Source: Burkholderia vietnamiensis LMG 10929 (GTDB lineage Bacteria > Pseudomonadota > Gammaproteobacteria > Burkholderiales > Burkholderiaceae). Taken from it: DNA of 64,000 nt. Each line of letters begins with the position of its first letter. Position 1 is the stretch's first letter. The notes below the pieces were generated by a model. That model saw only the letters and a program-made list of their open reading frames with translations, did not search any database and was not told where the DNA came from. A program made the position numbers and the translations under genes. The stretch covers positions 1,364,001 to 1,428,000 of the forward strand of contig NZ_CP009630.1 of assembly GCF_000959445.1 (NCBI RefSeq), in the 5' to 3' direction. Shown here piece after piece: positions 26,837 through 34,467 of this stretch.

Positions 26837-27642
26837 CTTCTAGCACGCGCGACGACTCCGTGCTGAGCCCGGCACGCCCCGCGCCTGCGCGCGCGGCGGC
26901 GGCCGATCCCGATCGCACCGTGGCCGACTGCGTCGGCCGTCTCGACGTCGATCGCCTGCGCGGCGACTACACGCGCCAGGGATCGTTCCTGTATCTGGAC
27001 AGCTTCCTGCCGCCCGACGCGCACGCGAAACTCGCGGCCGCCGCACGCGCGATGCAGGCCGGCCTGAACCGCAATTACCTGCCCGGCCACAAGCAGGGCG
27101 GCAGCGTGAGCCGGCACACGATCGACGAACAGGCGCCGTACATCGCCGAGCTGTACCGCTCGAAGGCGCTGATCGGCTTCCTCGAGAAAATCACCGGCGA
27201 CAAGCTGATGCTGTCGCCGGACGACGATCCGCACGCTTACGCGCTGTACTACTACACGAAGCCGGGCGACCACATCGGCTGGCACTACGACACGTCGTAC
27301 TACGACGGCCGCCGCTACACGCTGCTGTTCGGCGTGATCGACGATTCGACGTGCCGGCTCGACTACGAACTGCACACCCGCAACCCGGACGTGCCCGACG
27401 AAGCGGGCTCCGTGCAGATCGCCGACGGCGGCATCGTGCTGTTCGACGGCGACAAGCTGCGCCATCGCGTCACCCCGCTCGGCCAGAACGAGATGCGCGT
27501 GTCCCTCACGTTCGAATACGTGACCAATCCCGGCATGCGGCCGTGGAAGCGCTTCGTCTCGAACATGAAGGACGCGATCGCCTATTTCGGCTTCCGCCAG
27601 GTGTTCAAGCAGCTGGCGACGCGACGCGCGACCGGGTCATGA
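26833..27642 (+). CDS. 2-oxoglutarate/Fe(II)-dependent oxygenase
   Basis: A 269-residue 2OG-Fe(II) dioxygenase. Metal ligands are His151 and Asp153 in HIGWHYDTSYYDGRRYT and distal His211 in DKLRHRVTPL; Arg222 in EMRVSLTFEY is placed to bind the 2OG carboxylate. The core is preceded by an Ala-rich N-terminus of about 40 residues. Embedded in an AEP-lipid operon, it could hydroxylate AEP at C1 (1-hydroxy-AEP is known in other organisms), the phosphonolipid headgroup, or an acyl chain as LpxO and Ols enzymes do. The sequence does not decide between these. Both ends overlap neighbours by ATGA. Confidence 0.88.
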   Translation: MTSSTRDDSVLSPARPAPARAAAADPDRTVADCVGRLDVDRLRGDYTRQGSFLYLDSFLPPDAHAKLAAAARAMQAGLNRNYLPGHKQGGSVSRHTIDEQAPYIAELYRSKALIGFLEKITGDKLMLSPDDDPHAYALYYYTKPGDHIGWHYDTSYYDGRRYTLLFGVIDDSTCRLDYELHTRNPDVPDEAGSVQIADGGIVLFDGDKLRHRVTPLGQNEMRVSLTFEYVTNPGMRPWKRFVSNMKDAIAYFGFRQVFKQLATRRATGS

Positions 27643-28640
27643 CACGCGCTGGCCTGATCCTGCTGTCCGTCGGAACGGCATTGTTCGTCGCGCTGCTCGC
27701 GTGGCAAGGCGTCGGCGCGGTCGCGTCGACGTTCCTCGCGGCCGGCTGGGGCCTCGCGCTCGTCGCGGCGTTCCACGTCGTGCCGCTCGTGATCGACGCG
27801 CTGGCGATCTCGGCGATGTTCCGCCGCGGCCAGCCCGGCGCCGCGCTCGGCAACGCGCTGCGCGCGCGCTGGGTCGGCGAATCGGTGAACAGCCTGCTGC
27901 CGGCCGGTCAGATCGGCGGCCCCGTGCTGATGGTGCGCTACCTCGCGCAGCGCGGCACGCGGATGGCCGACGCGGCCGCCACGGTCACCGTCAGCACGAC
28001 GATGCAGGCGCTCGCGCAGATGGCGTTCGCGTTGATCGGCATCGCCGCGTTCAGCGCGTATGCGACGCACGAATCGGTCACGCACCTGCGCACGCCGGCG
28101 CTGATCGCCACCGGCGTGCTCGGCGCGCTCGCCGTCGCGTTCTACGCGGCGCAGCGGCGCGGGCTGTTCGGCCGCGGCATGCGTCTCGCGTCGAAGCTGC
28201 TCGGCCCACGCGACTGGTCGTCGCTCGCGACGCGCGCCGACGCGATCGACCACGCGGTCGGCGCGCTGTACCGCGATCGCGCGAAGGTCGCGAAGACCTT
28301 CGCACTGAGCCTCGTCGGCTGGATCGTCGGCACCGCCGAGGTGTGGCTCGCGCTGCACTTCCTCGGCCACCCGGTCAGCTGGCTCGACGCACTGCTGCTC
28401 GAGAGCGTCGGCCAGGCGATCCGCGGCGCCGCGTTCGCGATTCCCGGCTCGCTCGGCGCGCAGGAAGGCGGTTATCTGCTGCTCGCGCCGCTGGTCGGAC
28501 TGCCGCCCGACGCGGCGCTCGCGCTGTCGCTCGCGAAGCGCGCGCGCGAACTCGCGCTCGGCCTGCCCGGCCTGCTCTATCTGCATTTCAGTGAAAGAAA
28601 CTGGCAACGGCGCCATGCGCCGCAGCCGCTCGCCGACTGA
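27639..28640 (+). CDS. HpnL/YbhN-type multipass membrane protein (LPG synthase TM family), putative lipid flippase
   Basis: A 333-residue protein with about eight hydrophobic segments, of the lysylphosphatidylglycerol synthase TM region/UPF0104 family that includes HpnL. Characteristic segments are WVGESVNSLLPAGQIGGPVLMVRYL, the SLVGWIVGTAEVWLALHFLG block and the C-terminal FAIPGSLGAQEGGYLLLAPL. Members are linked to moving lipids across or between membranes. In this operon it may flip or export the phosphonolipid. It overlaps the oxygenase gene by ATGA and is followed after about 35 bases by the nucleotidyltransferase gene. Confidence 0.83.
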   Translation: MTRAGLILLSVGTALFVALLAWQGVGAVASTFLAAGWGLALVAAFHVVPLVIDALAISAMFRRGQPGAALGNALRARWVGESVNSLLPAGQIGGPVLMVRYLAQRGTRMADAAATVTVSTTMQALAQMAFALIGIAAFSAYATHESVTHLRTPALIATGVLGALAVAFYAAQRRGLFGRGMRLASKLLGPRDWSSLATRADAIDHAVGALYRDRAKVAKTFALSLVGWIVGTAEVWLALHFLGHPVSWLDALLLESVGQAIRGAAFAIPGSLGAQEGGYLLLAPLVGLPPDAALALSLAKRARELALGLPGLLYLHFSERNWQRRHAPQPLAD

Positions 28641-28675
28641 TCGTTCAGATCGCCGGCTTTTTGGTTGGAGAACCC

Positions 28676-29443
28676 ATGCGAGCCATCATTCTTGCGGCAG
28701 GCCTCGGCTTGCGCCTGCAACAACCACCCGAGGCGCAATTTCCGAAATGCCTGCTGCGCTTCGACGACGTGTCGCTGCTCGAGCGCCATCTGCGCGTGCT
28801 CGACGCCGCGGGCGTCGATGAAATCGTGCTCGGGCTCGGCTTCCAGGCCGCGAAGGTCGAACAGGAATTGAAGCGCCTCGGCCGCAGCGCCGAGATCGTG
28901 CTGAACGAGCGCTACGACCTCGGCAGCGTGCTGACCGTGCACACCGTCGCCGACGCGATGACGCGCGGCGGCGACGTGCTGCTGATGGACGCCGACGTGC
29001 TGTACGACGAGAACATCCTGCACGCGCTGGTGGCGAACGCGGACCGCCCGGTCGATCGCCTGCTGATCGATCGCGACTTCGAGGCCGGCGACGAGCCCGT
29101 CAAGCTGTGCCTGAAGAACGGCGTGCCGGTGGAACTGCGCAAACAGCTCGCAGTCGATCTCGACTACGACACGATCGGCGAATCGGTCGGCTTCTTCCGC
29201 TTCACCGAGGCCACCGCGCGCCGCCTCGCGACGATCGTCGCCGGCTACGTCGACAGCGGCCGCGCGAACCTGCCGCACGAGGAAGCCGTCCGCGATCTGC
29301 TGCTCGAGGGCGGCCATTCGTTCGACGTCGCCGACGTCACCGGCATGCCGTGGATCGAGATCGACTTCCCGAACGACGTCGCACGCGCGACCCAAGACAT
29401 CCTTCCCCTGATCCAACGCACGACCGCAGGAGCCGCACGATGA
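28676..29443 (+). CDS. Stand-alone nucleotidyltransferase, PntC-like CTP:AEP cytidylyltransferase candidate
   Basis: A 255-residue NTP_transferase/MobA-like protein. It begins [25 protein letters not shown], a version of the LAAGxGxRL-PK nucleotide-binding loop, has the metal-binding [10 protein letters not shown] segment near residue 102, and ends [13 protein letters not shown], equivalent to the GxWxDVDxxxD motif. In bacteria PntC enzymes activate AEP as CMP-AEP and lie beside pepM genes, so that role is likely here. ATG 28676 has a TTGGAG site. It overlaps the next gene by ATGA. A second such domain is fused to the mutase, so the division of labour is open. Confidence 0.85.
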   Translation: MRAIILAAGLGLRLQQPPEAQFPKCLLRFDDVSLLERHLRVLDAAGVDEIVLGLGFQAAKVEQELKRLGRSAEIVLNERYDLGSVLTVHTVADAMTRGGDVLLMDADVLYDENILHALVANADRPVDRLLIDRDFEAGDEPVKLCLKNGVPVELRKQLAVDLDYDTIGESVGFFRFTEATARRLATIVAGYVDSGRANLPHEEAVRDLLLEGGHSFDVADVTGMPWIEIDFPNDVARATQDILPLIQRTTAGAAR

Positions 29444-31125
29444 ACGCACGCGAACCCAACTTCTCCGAATCGCGCAGCGCGCGACTGCGCCGCATGCTGG
29501 TCAGCGACCAGCTCGAGTTCCTGATGGAAGCGCACAACGGCCTGTCGGCACGGATCGTCCGCGAAGCCGGCTTCAAGGGGATCTGGGCGTCGGGCCTCGC
29601 GATCTCCGCGCAATTCGGCGTGCGCGACAACAACGAGGCGAGCTGGACCCAGGTCGTCGACGTGCTCGAGTTCATGGCCGACGCGAGCGACCTGCCGATC
29701 CTGCTCGACGGCGACACCGGCTACGGCAACTTCAACAACGTGCGCCGCCTCGTGAAGAAGCTCGAGCAGCGCGGCATCGCCGGCGTGTGCATCGAGGACA
29801 AGCAGTTCCCGAAGACCAACAGCTTCATCGACGGCGAGCGCCAGCCGCTCGCCGAGATCGAAGAATTCTGCGGCAAGATCAAGGCCGGCAAGGATTCGCA
29901 GAGCGACCCCGACTTCTCGATCGTCGCGCGCGTCGAGGCGCTGATCGCCGGCTGGGGGATGGACGAGGCGCTGCGCCGCGCGAACGCGTATGCCGAAGCC
30001 GGCGCCGACGCGATCCTGATCCACAGCAAGCTGTCGCGCCCCGACGAGATTCTGCAGTTCGCGCGCGAATGGAGCGGCAAAGCCCCGCTCGTGATCGTGC
30101 CGACCAAGTACTACAGCACGCCGACCGACGTGTTCCGCCAGGCCGGCATCAGCACCGTGATCTGGGCGAACCATCTGATCCGCGCGTCGGCCTCCGCGAT
30201 GCAGGCCGTCGCACGCGAGATCCACGAGAACGAAACGCTGATCAACGTCGAGGACCGCGTCGCGTCGGTCAACGAGATCTTCCGCCTGCAGGACGCCGAC
30301 GAATACTCGGCGGCCGAGCGCATCTACCTGTCGTCGTCGTCGCGTGCGTCGAACGCCGCGATCGTGCTCGCCGCGAGCCGCGGCAAGGGGCTCGAGGCCG
30401 TCACCGAGGACAAGCCCAAGGTCATGCTGCCGGTCGCCGGCAAGCCGCTGCTGCGCTGGCTCGTCGACGGCTTCAAGAAGCATGGCGTGAACGACATCAC
30501 CGTGGTCGGCGGCTATCGCGCCGACGCGATCGACACGTCGGGCATCAAGCTGGTCGTGAACGAGCGCCATGCGCAGACGGGCGAGCTCGCGTCGCTCGCA
30601 TGCGCGGCCGAACGCCTGACCGGCGACACCGTGATCTCGTACGGCGACCTGCTGTTCCGCAGCTACATCCTGCGCGACCTCGCGGAGAGCGAGGCGGAGT
30701 TCAGCGTCGTCGTCGATTCGTCGCTGACCGAAACCAACCAGAGCGTGCGCGACTTCGCGCTGTGCTCGGCGGCCGACGATCGCGGGCTGTTCGGCCAGAA
30801 GACGTATCTGCAACGCGTGTCGAGCGACGTTGCCGCCGGCGCGCCGCACGGCCGCTGGATCGGCTTGCTGAACGTGCGCGGCGCGGGCGTCGAGCGGCTG
30901 AAGGCGATGCTCGCAACGCTGCAGGCGCGCGCCGACTTCGACACGCTCGACATCCCGTCGCTGCTCAACGAGCTGATCGCCGCCGGCGAGAAGATCGAAG
31001 TGCAGTACGTGCACGGCCACTGGCGCGGCGTCAACGATCTCGAAGACTTCCGTCGCGCGGGCGACTTCGCGCACGGCCAGACGCCGCTGTCGGAGCCGGG
31101 CACCGCCAACGGAGGCGCGCAATGA
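29440..31125 (+). CDS. aepX: Phosphoenolpyruvate mutase fused to a second nucleotidyltransferase domain
   Basis: PEP mutase converts phosphoenolpyruvate to phosphonopyruvate, the step that makes the C-P bond. Residues about 1-300 form the mutase TIM barrel: [13 protein letters not shown] (metal site) and the diagnostic [11 protein letters not shown] near residue 119, which separates mutases from methylisocitrate lyases. Residues about 306-561 form an NTP_transferase domain: [40 protein letters not shown], and [15 protein letters not shown]. The loop glycine that follows LAA in the family motif is serine here, but other residues are kept. Mutase-nucleotidyltransferase fusions occur in other phosphonate clusters. 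Both ends overlap neighbours by ATGA. Confidence 0.93.
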   Translation: MNAREPNFSESRSARLRRMLVSDQLEFLMEAHNGLSARIVREAGFKGIWASGLAISAQFGVRDNNEASWTQVVDVLEFMADASDLPILLDGDTGYGNFNNVRRLVKKLEQRGIAGVCIEDKQFPKTNSFIDGERQPLAEIEEFCGKIKAGKDSQSDPDFSIVARVEALIAGWGMDEALRRANAYAEAGADAILIHSKLSRPDEILQFAREWSGKAPLVIVPTKYYSTPTDVFRQAGISTVIWANHLIRASASAMQAVAREIHENETLINVEDRVASVNEIFRLQDADEYSAAERIYLSSSSRASNAAIVLAASRGKGLEAVTEDKPKVMLPVAGKPLLRWLVDGFKKHGVNDITVVGGYRADAIDTSGIKLVVNERHAQTGELASLACAAERLTGDTVISYGDLLFRSYILRDLAESEAEFSVVVDSSLTETNQSVRDFALCSAADDRGLFGQKTYLQRVSSDVAAGAPHGRWIGLLNVRGAGVERLKAMLATLQARADFDTLDIPSLLNELIAAGEKIEVQYVHGHWRGVNDLEDFRRAGDFAHGQTPLSEPGTANGGAQ

Positions 31126-32303
31126 TCGAAGCGGCGCAGTTCGTCGAGGCCGCGCGCGAGCGCGGGTTCGACTGGTACGCGGGCGTGCCGTGCTCCTACC
31201 TGACGCCGTTCATCAACTACGTGCTGCAGGATCCGACGCTGCATTACCTGTCGGCGGCCAACGAAGGCGACGCGGTCGCACTGATCGCCGGCGCGACGCT
31301 CGGCGGCAAGCGCGGCATCGCAATGATGCAGAACTCGGGCCTCGGCAACGCCGTGAGCCCGCTCACGTCGTTGACGTGGACGTTCCGGCTGCCGCAGCTG
31401 CTGATCGTCACGTGGCGCGGCCAGCCGGGCGTGCCCGACGAGCCGCAGCATGCGCTGATGGGGCCGATCACGCCGGCGATGCTCGACACCATGGAGATCC
31501 CGTGGGAGACGTTCCCGACCGACCCCGAACAGGTCGGCCCGGCGCTCGACCGCGCGGTCGCGCACATGGACGCGACGGGCCGTCCGTACGCGCTCGTGAT
31601 GCAGAAAGGCAGCGTCGCGTCGTATGAGTTGAAGGCGAACCCGGCGGCCGCGCCGCGCGCGCACGTCGCCGCGCAGTCGGGCGCGCGCGCCGCATCGCCG
31701 GCCGCGTGGCCGACGCGCCACGACGCGTTGCAGCGCGTGATCGCGCATACGCCGGTCGATTCGACCGTCGTGCTCGCGTCGACCGGCTTCTGCGGCCGCG
31801 AGCTGTATGCGATCGACGATCGGCCGAACCAGCTGTACATGGTCGGCTCGATGGGCTGCGTGACGCCGCTCGCGCTCGGTCTTGCGCTCGCGCGCCCGGA
31901 CCTGCGCGTGGTGGCCGTCGACGGCGACGGCGCCGCGCTGATGCGCATGGGCGTGTTCGCGACGCTCGGCACCTATGGGCCGTCGAACCTCACGCACGTG
32001 CTGCTCGACAACGGCGCGCACGAATCGACGGGCGGTCAGGCGACCGTCTCGCAGCATGTGTCGTTCGCGGGCGTGGCTGCCGCGTGCGGTTACGCGTCGG
32101 CCGTCGAGGGCGACACGCTCGACGTGCTCGATGCGACGCTCGCGGCGCAGGCCGACGGCGCACAGTTCGTACGGGTCGCGATCCGCACCGGTGTGCCCGA
32201 CGGGCTGCCCCGCCCGACCGTCACGCCAGTCGAAGTGAAGACGCGCCTGATGCGGCATATCGGCGCCGCACGGACCGAAGCCCACGTTGAAGGAGCCCAT
32301 TGA
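31122..32303 (+). CDS. aepY: Phosphonopyruvate decarboxylase
   Basis: ThDP-dependent enzyme that decarboxylates phosphonopyruvate to phosphonoacetaldehyde and pulls the unfavourable mutase reaction forward. A 393-residue single-chain form with the PYR half first ([17 protein letters not shown] contains the conserved ThDP glutamate) and the PP half second, with the metal/diphosphate motif [11 protein letters not shown] near residue 267 through [13 protein letters not shown]. The ATG overlaps the mutase stop and the TGA overlaps the next ATG. A linker (about residues 170-205) is Ala-rich. Function follows from family and from its place between mutase and transaminase. Confidence 0.93.
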   Translation: MIEAAQFVEAARERGFDWYAGVPCSYLTPFINYVLQDPTLHYLSAANEGDAVALIAGATLGGKRGIAMMQNSGLGNAVSPLTSLTWTFRLPQLLIVTWRGQPGVPDEPQHALMGPITPAMLDTMEIPWETFPTDPEQVGPALDRAVAHMDATGRPYALVMQKGSVASYELKANPAAAPRAHVAAQSGARAASPAAWPTRHDALQRVIAHTPVDSTVVLASTGFCGRELYAIDDRPNQLYMVGSMGCVTPLALGLALARPDLRVVAVDGDGAALMRMGVFATLGTYGPSNLTHVLLDNGAHESTGGQATVSQHVSFAGVAAACGYASAVEGDTLDVLDATLAAQADGAQFVRVAIRTGVPDGLPRPTVTPVEVKTRLMRHIGAARTEAHVEGAH

Positions 32304-33367
32304 TGCTGCTGCTCAATCCCGGCCCGGTCACGCTCAGCGAACGCGTGCGCCGCAGCCTGCTGCAACCGGACCTGTGCCATCGCGAAAGCGAATTCTTCGA
32401 TCTGCAGGACGAGGCGCGCGCGCGGCTCGTCGCCGCGTATGAGCTCGATCCGGCCGAATGGGCCGCCGTGCTGATGACCGGCTCGGGCACCGCCGCCGTC
32501 GAAAGCATGATCGCGGCGCTCGTGCCGCAGGACGGCAAGCTGCTCGTGATCGAGAACGGCGTATATGGCGAGCGCATCACGCAGATCGCGACGCAGTACG
32601 GGATCGCGCACGACGTGCTGAAGCACGAATGGATGCAGGCGCCCGATGTCGCGGAAGTCGCCGCGCGGCTCGACGCGGGCGGCTATTCGCACGTCGCGGT
32701 GATTCATCATGAGACGACGACGGGCCGGTTGAACGATCTCGGTGCGATCGCCGACGTGTGCCGTGCCCGCGGCGTGAGGATGCTCGTCGATGGCGTGAGC
32801 AGCTTCGGCGCCGAGGCGATCGACTTCGGCGGCGGCGTGATCGATGCCGTTGCCGCGACCGCGAACAAGTGCCTGCACGGCGTGCCCGGTGCCGCGTTCG
32901 TGATCGTGCGTCGCAGCGCGCTCACGAAGGCCGCGAGCCGGACTTACTATCTCGATCTCGGCCGGCTGGCGAAGCTGCAGGATCAGCGCAATACGCCGTT
33001 TACGCCTTCGGTGCATGCGTATTACGCGCTCGTCGAAGCGTTGCGCGAGTTCGACGAAGCCGGCGGCTGGCGCGCGCGGCATGCGCGTTACAAGGCGCTC
33101 GCCGATCAGGTTCAGGCCGGGCTCGCCGCACGAGGGATGCCGCTGGTGTTGCCTGACGGTGAATCGTCGGTCGTGTTGCGTGCGTACCGGTTGCCGCAGG
33201 GCGTGGCGTATGAAGCGCTGCACGACGGGTTGAAGGCGCGCGGGTTCGTCATCTATGCCGGGCAAGGCGGGTTGTCGAAGGAGCTGTTCCGCATCTCGAC
33301 GATGGGCGCGATCGAGGCCGCGGATGTCGAGCGGTTGCTGGAGGGGTTTACGGCGTTGACGCGGTGA
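32303..33367 (+). CDS. phnW: 2-aminoethylphosphonate transaminase (biosynthetic direction)
   Basis: Class V PLP aminotransferase (354 residues) interconverting phosphonoacetaldehyde and 2-aminoethylphosphonate. The family opening LLLNPGPVTLSERVR is present and the PLP lysine is Lys189 in TANKCLHGVPGAAFV. With PEP mutase and decarboxylase upstream it works in synthesis, as AepZ/PhnW enzymes do; no phosphonoacetaldehyde hydrolase, the usual catabolic partner, is adjacent. ATG 32303 follows an AAGGAG site; its A is shared with the stop of the decarboxylase. Last gene of the operon, followed by a terminator at 33395. Confidence 0.92.
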   Translation: MLLLNPGPVTLSERVRRSLLQPDLCHRESEFFDLQDEARARLVAAYELDPAEWAAVLMTGSGTAAVESMIAALVPQDGKLLVIENGVYGERITQIATQYGIAHDVLKHEWMQAPDVAEVAARLDAGGYSHVAVIHHETTTGRLNDLGAIADVCRARGVRMLVDGVSSFGAEAIDFGGGVIDAVAATANKCLHGVPGAAFVIVRRSALTKAASRTYYLDLGRLAKLQDQRNTPFTPSVHAYYALVEALREFDEAGGWRARHARYKALADQVQAGLAARGMPLVLPDGESSVVLRAYRLPQGVAYEALHDGLKARGFVIYAGQGGLSKELFRISTMGAIEAADVERLLEGFTALTR

Positions 33368-33394
33368 GTGGTGGTTGCAGGTTGCGTCAAGGAA

Positions 33395-33416
33395 AAGGCC
33401 CGTGAGGGCCTTTTTT
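33395..33416 (+). terminator. Rho-independent terminator of the phosphonate operon
   Basis: AAGGCCC (33395-33401), loop GTGA, GGGCCTT (33406-33412), continuing into a T-run to 33416. It separates the phosphonate operon from the arsenic operon. Confidence 0.9.
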
Positions 33417-33465
33417 GTTGGGTAGTCGATCTTGAACGAATCGAGCAGACCGGACAAACACCTTG

Positions 33466-33500
33466 TTGCTCCCGCCCATCATTTCGACTATATTCGAAAT
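33466..33500 (+). promoter_or_regulatory. arsR promoter and dyad operator ending at the start codon
   Basis: TTGCTC (33466-33471) and TATATT (33489-33494) are 17 bp apart. Over the -10 lies a perfect dyad, ATTTCGA (33481-33487), CTATAT, TCGAAAT (33494-33500), whose last base touches the ATG of arsR at 33501. Transcription would begin at about the start codon, so arsR is probably translated from a leaderless transcript and repressed by its own product. Confidence 0.65.
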
Positions 33501-33824
33501 ATGGAAAACAAAGATGCTGTCCGCGCTTTCGCCGCGCTTGCTCACGAGCTGCGCCTGAACGTATTCAGGATGCTCGTCGTCGCAGGCCCGGCCGGATTGA
33601 CGCCCGGCGCCATCGCGGCGCAACTCGACATTCCCAACGCCACCCTCTCGTTCCATCTGAAGGAATTGACGAACGCGGCGCTCGTCACGCAGGAGCGCGA
33701 TGGCCGCAGCCTGATCTACCGAGCTGCCTTCGAGCAGATGAACGCGCTGCTCGGCTTTCTCACCGAGAACTGTTGCCGCGGCGAGCCGTGCGTCGCCGCG
33801 GCCGCCGATTCCTGCAAGTGCTGA
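33501..33824 (+). CDS. arsR: ArsR-family arsenite-responsive repressor
   Basis: A 107-residue winged-helix repressor of the arsenic operon. The helix-turn-helix covers LTPGAIAAQLDIPNATLSFH, with the wing QERDGRSLIYRA. The C-terminus is cysteine-rich (ENCCRGEPC, then SCKC), a site type that binds As(III) in the betaproteobacterial ArsR subgroup; the helix-3 CVC motif of E. coli ArsR is absent. No Shine-Dalgarno sequence precedes ATG 33501, and an operator-like dyad ends directly at it. First gene of the arsenic operon. Confidence 0.9.
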   Translation: MENKDAVRAFAALAHELRLNVFRMLVVAGPAGLTPGAIAAQLDIPNATLSFHLKELTNAALVTQERDGRSLIYRAAFEQMNALLGFLTENCCRGEPCVAAAADSCKC

Positions 33825-33836
33825 AGGATCACGTTC

Positions 33837-33950
33837 ATGAGACGGTTTTACATTCGCGCCGACATCCGCGCTCCGGCGGCCAGCGTCGCGGCAGCTCTGC
33901 GCCAACCCAACTTGTGCGCGACATCAGCAAGCGATAAGGCACGCCCGTGA
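33837..33950 (+). CDS. Short 37-residue ORF between arsR and arsC, possible decayed gene
   Basis: Reads MRRFYIRADIRAPAASVAAA followed by LRQPNLCATSASDKARP. It begins 13 bases after arsR, preceded by AAGGATCACG as a possible ribosome binding site, and its TGA overlaps the GTG start of arsC (GTGA), so translating it would couple arsR to arsC. The beginning M-R-R-F-x-I faintly resembles small glyoxalase-type arsenic proteins (ArsI), which start similarly, suggesting a truncated remnant. Chance or a pure coupling peptide is equally possible. Confidence 0.35.
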   Translation: MRRFYIRADIRAPAASVAAALRQPNLCATSASDKARP

Positions 33951-34444
33951 CGACGACCAACGTACTCATTCTCTGCACCCACAATTCCGCGCGCAGCGTG
34001 CTCGCCGAGGGCATGCTGAACCACTGGGCGCAGAAGCTCGGCAAGGATGTGCGCGCATATAGCGCCGGCAGCGCACCGAGCGGCCGGGTCAACCCGTTCG
34101 CGCTCGAAGCGCTCGCGAACGCGGGCGTCGATACGCGCGACTATCGCAGCAAAAGCTGGGACGAATTCGCAGCCGACGACGCACCGCGCATGCGCATCGT
34201 CATCACGGTGTGCGACAGCGCAGCCGCGGAACAATGTCCGTTCTGGCCGGGCGCTCCGGTCAAGGTCCACTGGGGCTATGCCGATCCGTCGAATGCGCCG
34301 GGCGGCGATGACGGCAAGCGGCAGGCGTTCGAACTCACGCGCGAGGCCATCGGCTATCGCATGCTGCAATTGCTCGCCCTTCCGCTCGACCGTCTGAGCG
34401 ATGCCGAACTCCTGCACGCGCTCGACGGCATCCTGAAAAGCTGA
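33947..34444 (+). CDS. arsC: Arsenate reductase, low-molecular-weight phosphatase type
   Basis: Reduces As(V) to As(III) using a cysteine cascade, in the cytoplasm. The nucleophile Cys10 sits in the phosphatase-like loop CTHNSARS (CX5R); Cys89 and Cys97 (TVCDSAAAEQCPFW) are placed to form the resolving disulfide as in the thioredoxin-coupled family. Length 165 residues. The start is GTG 33947, overlapping the end of the short ORF before it. The product feeds the ACR3 pump encoded next. Confidence 0.92.
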   Translation: MTTTNVLILCTHNSARSVLAEGMLNHWAQKLGKDVRAYSAGSAPSGRVNPFALEALANAGVDTRDYRSKSWDEFAADDAPRMRIVITVCDSAAAEQCPFWPGAPVKVHWGYADPSNAPGGDDGKRQAFELTREAIGYRMLQLLALPLDRLSDAELLHALDGILKS

Positions 34445-34467
34445 GCGCTCCTTTTGCGAATCGCCCC

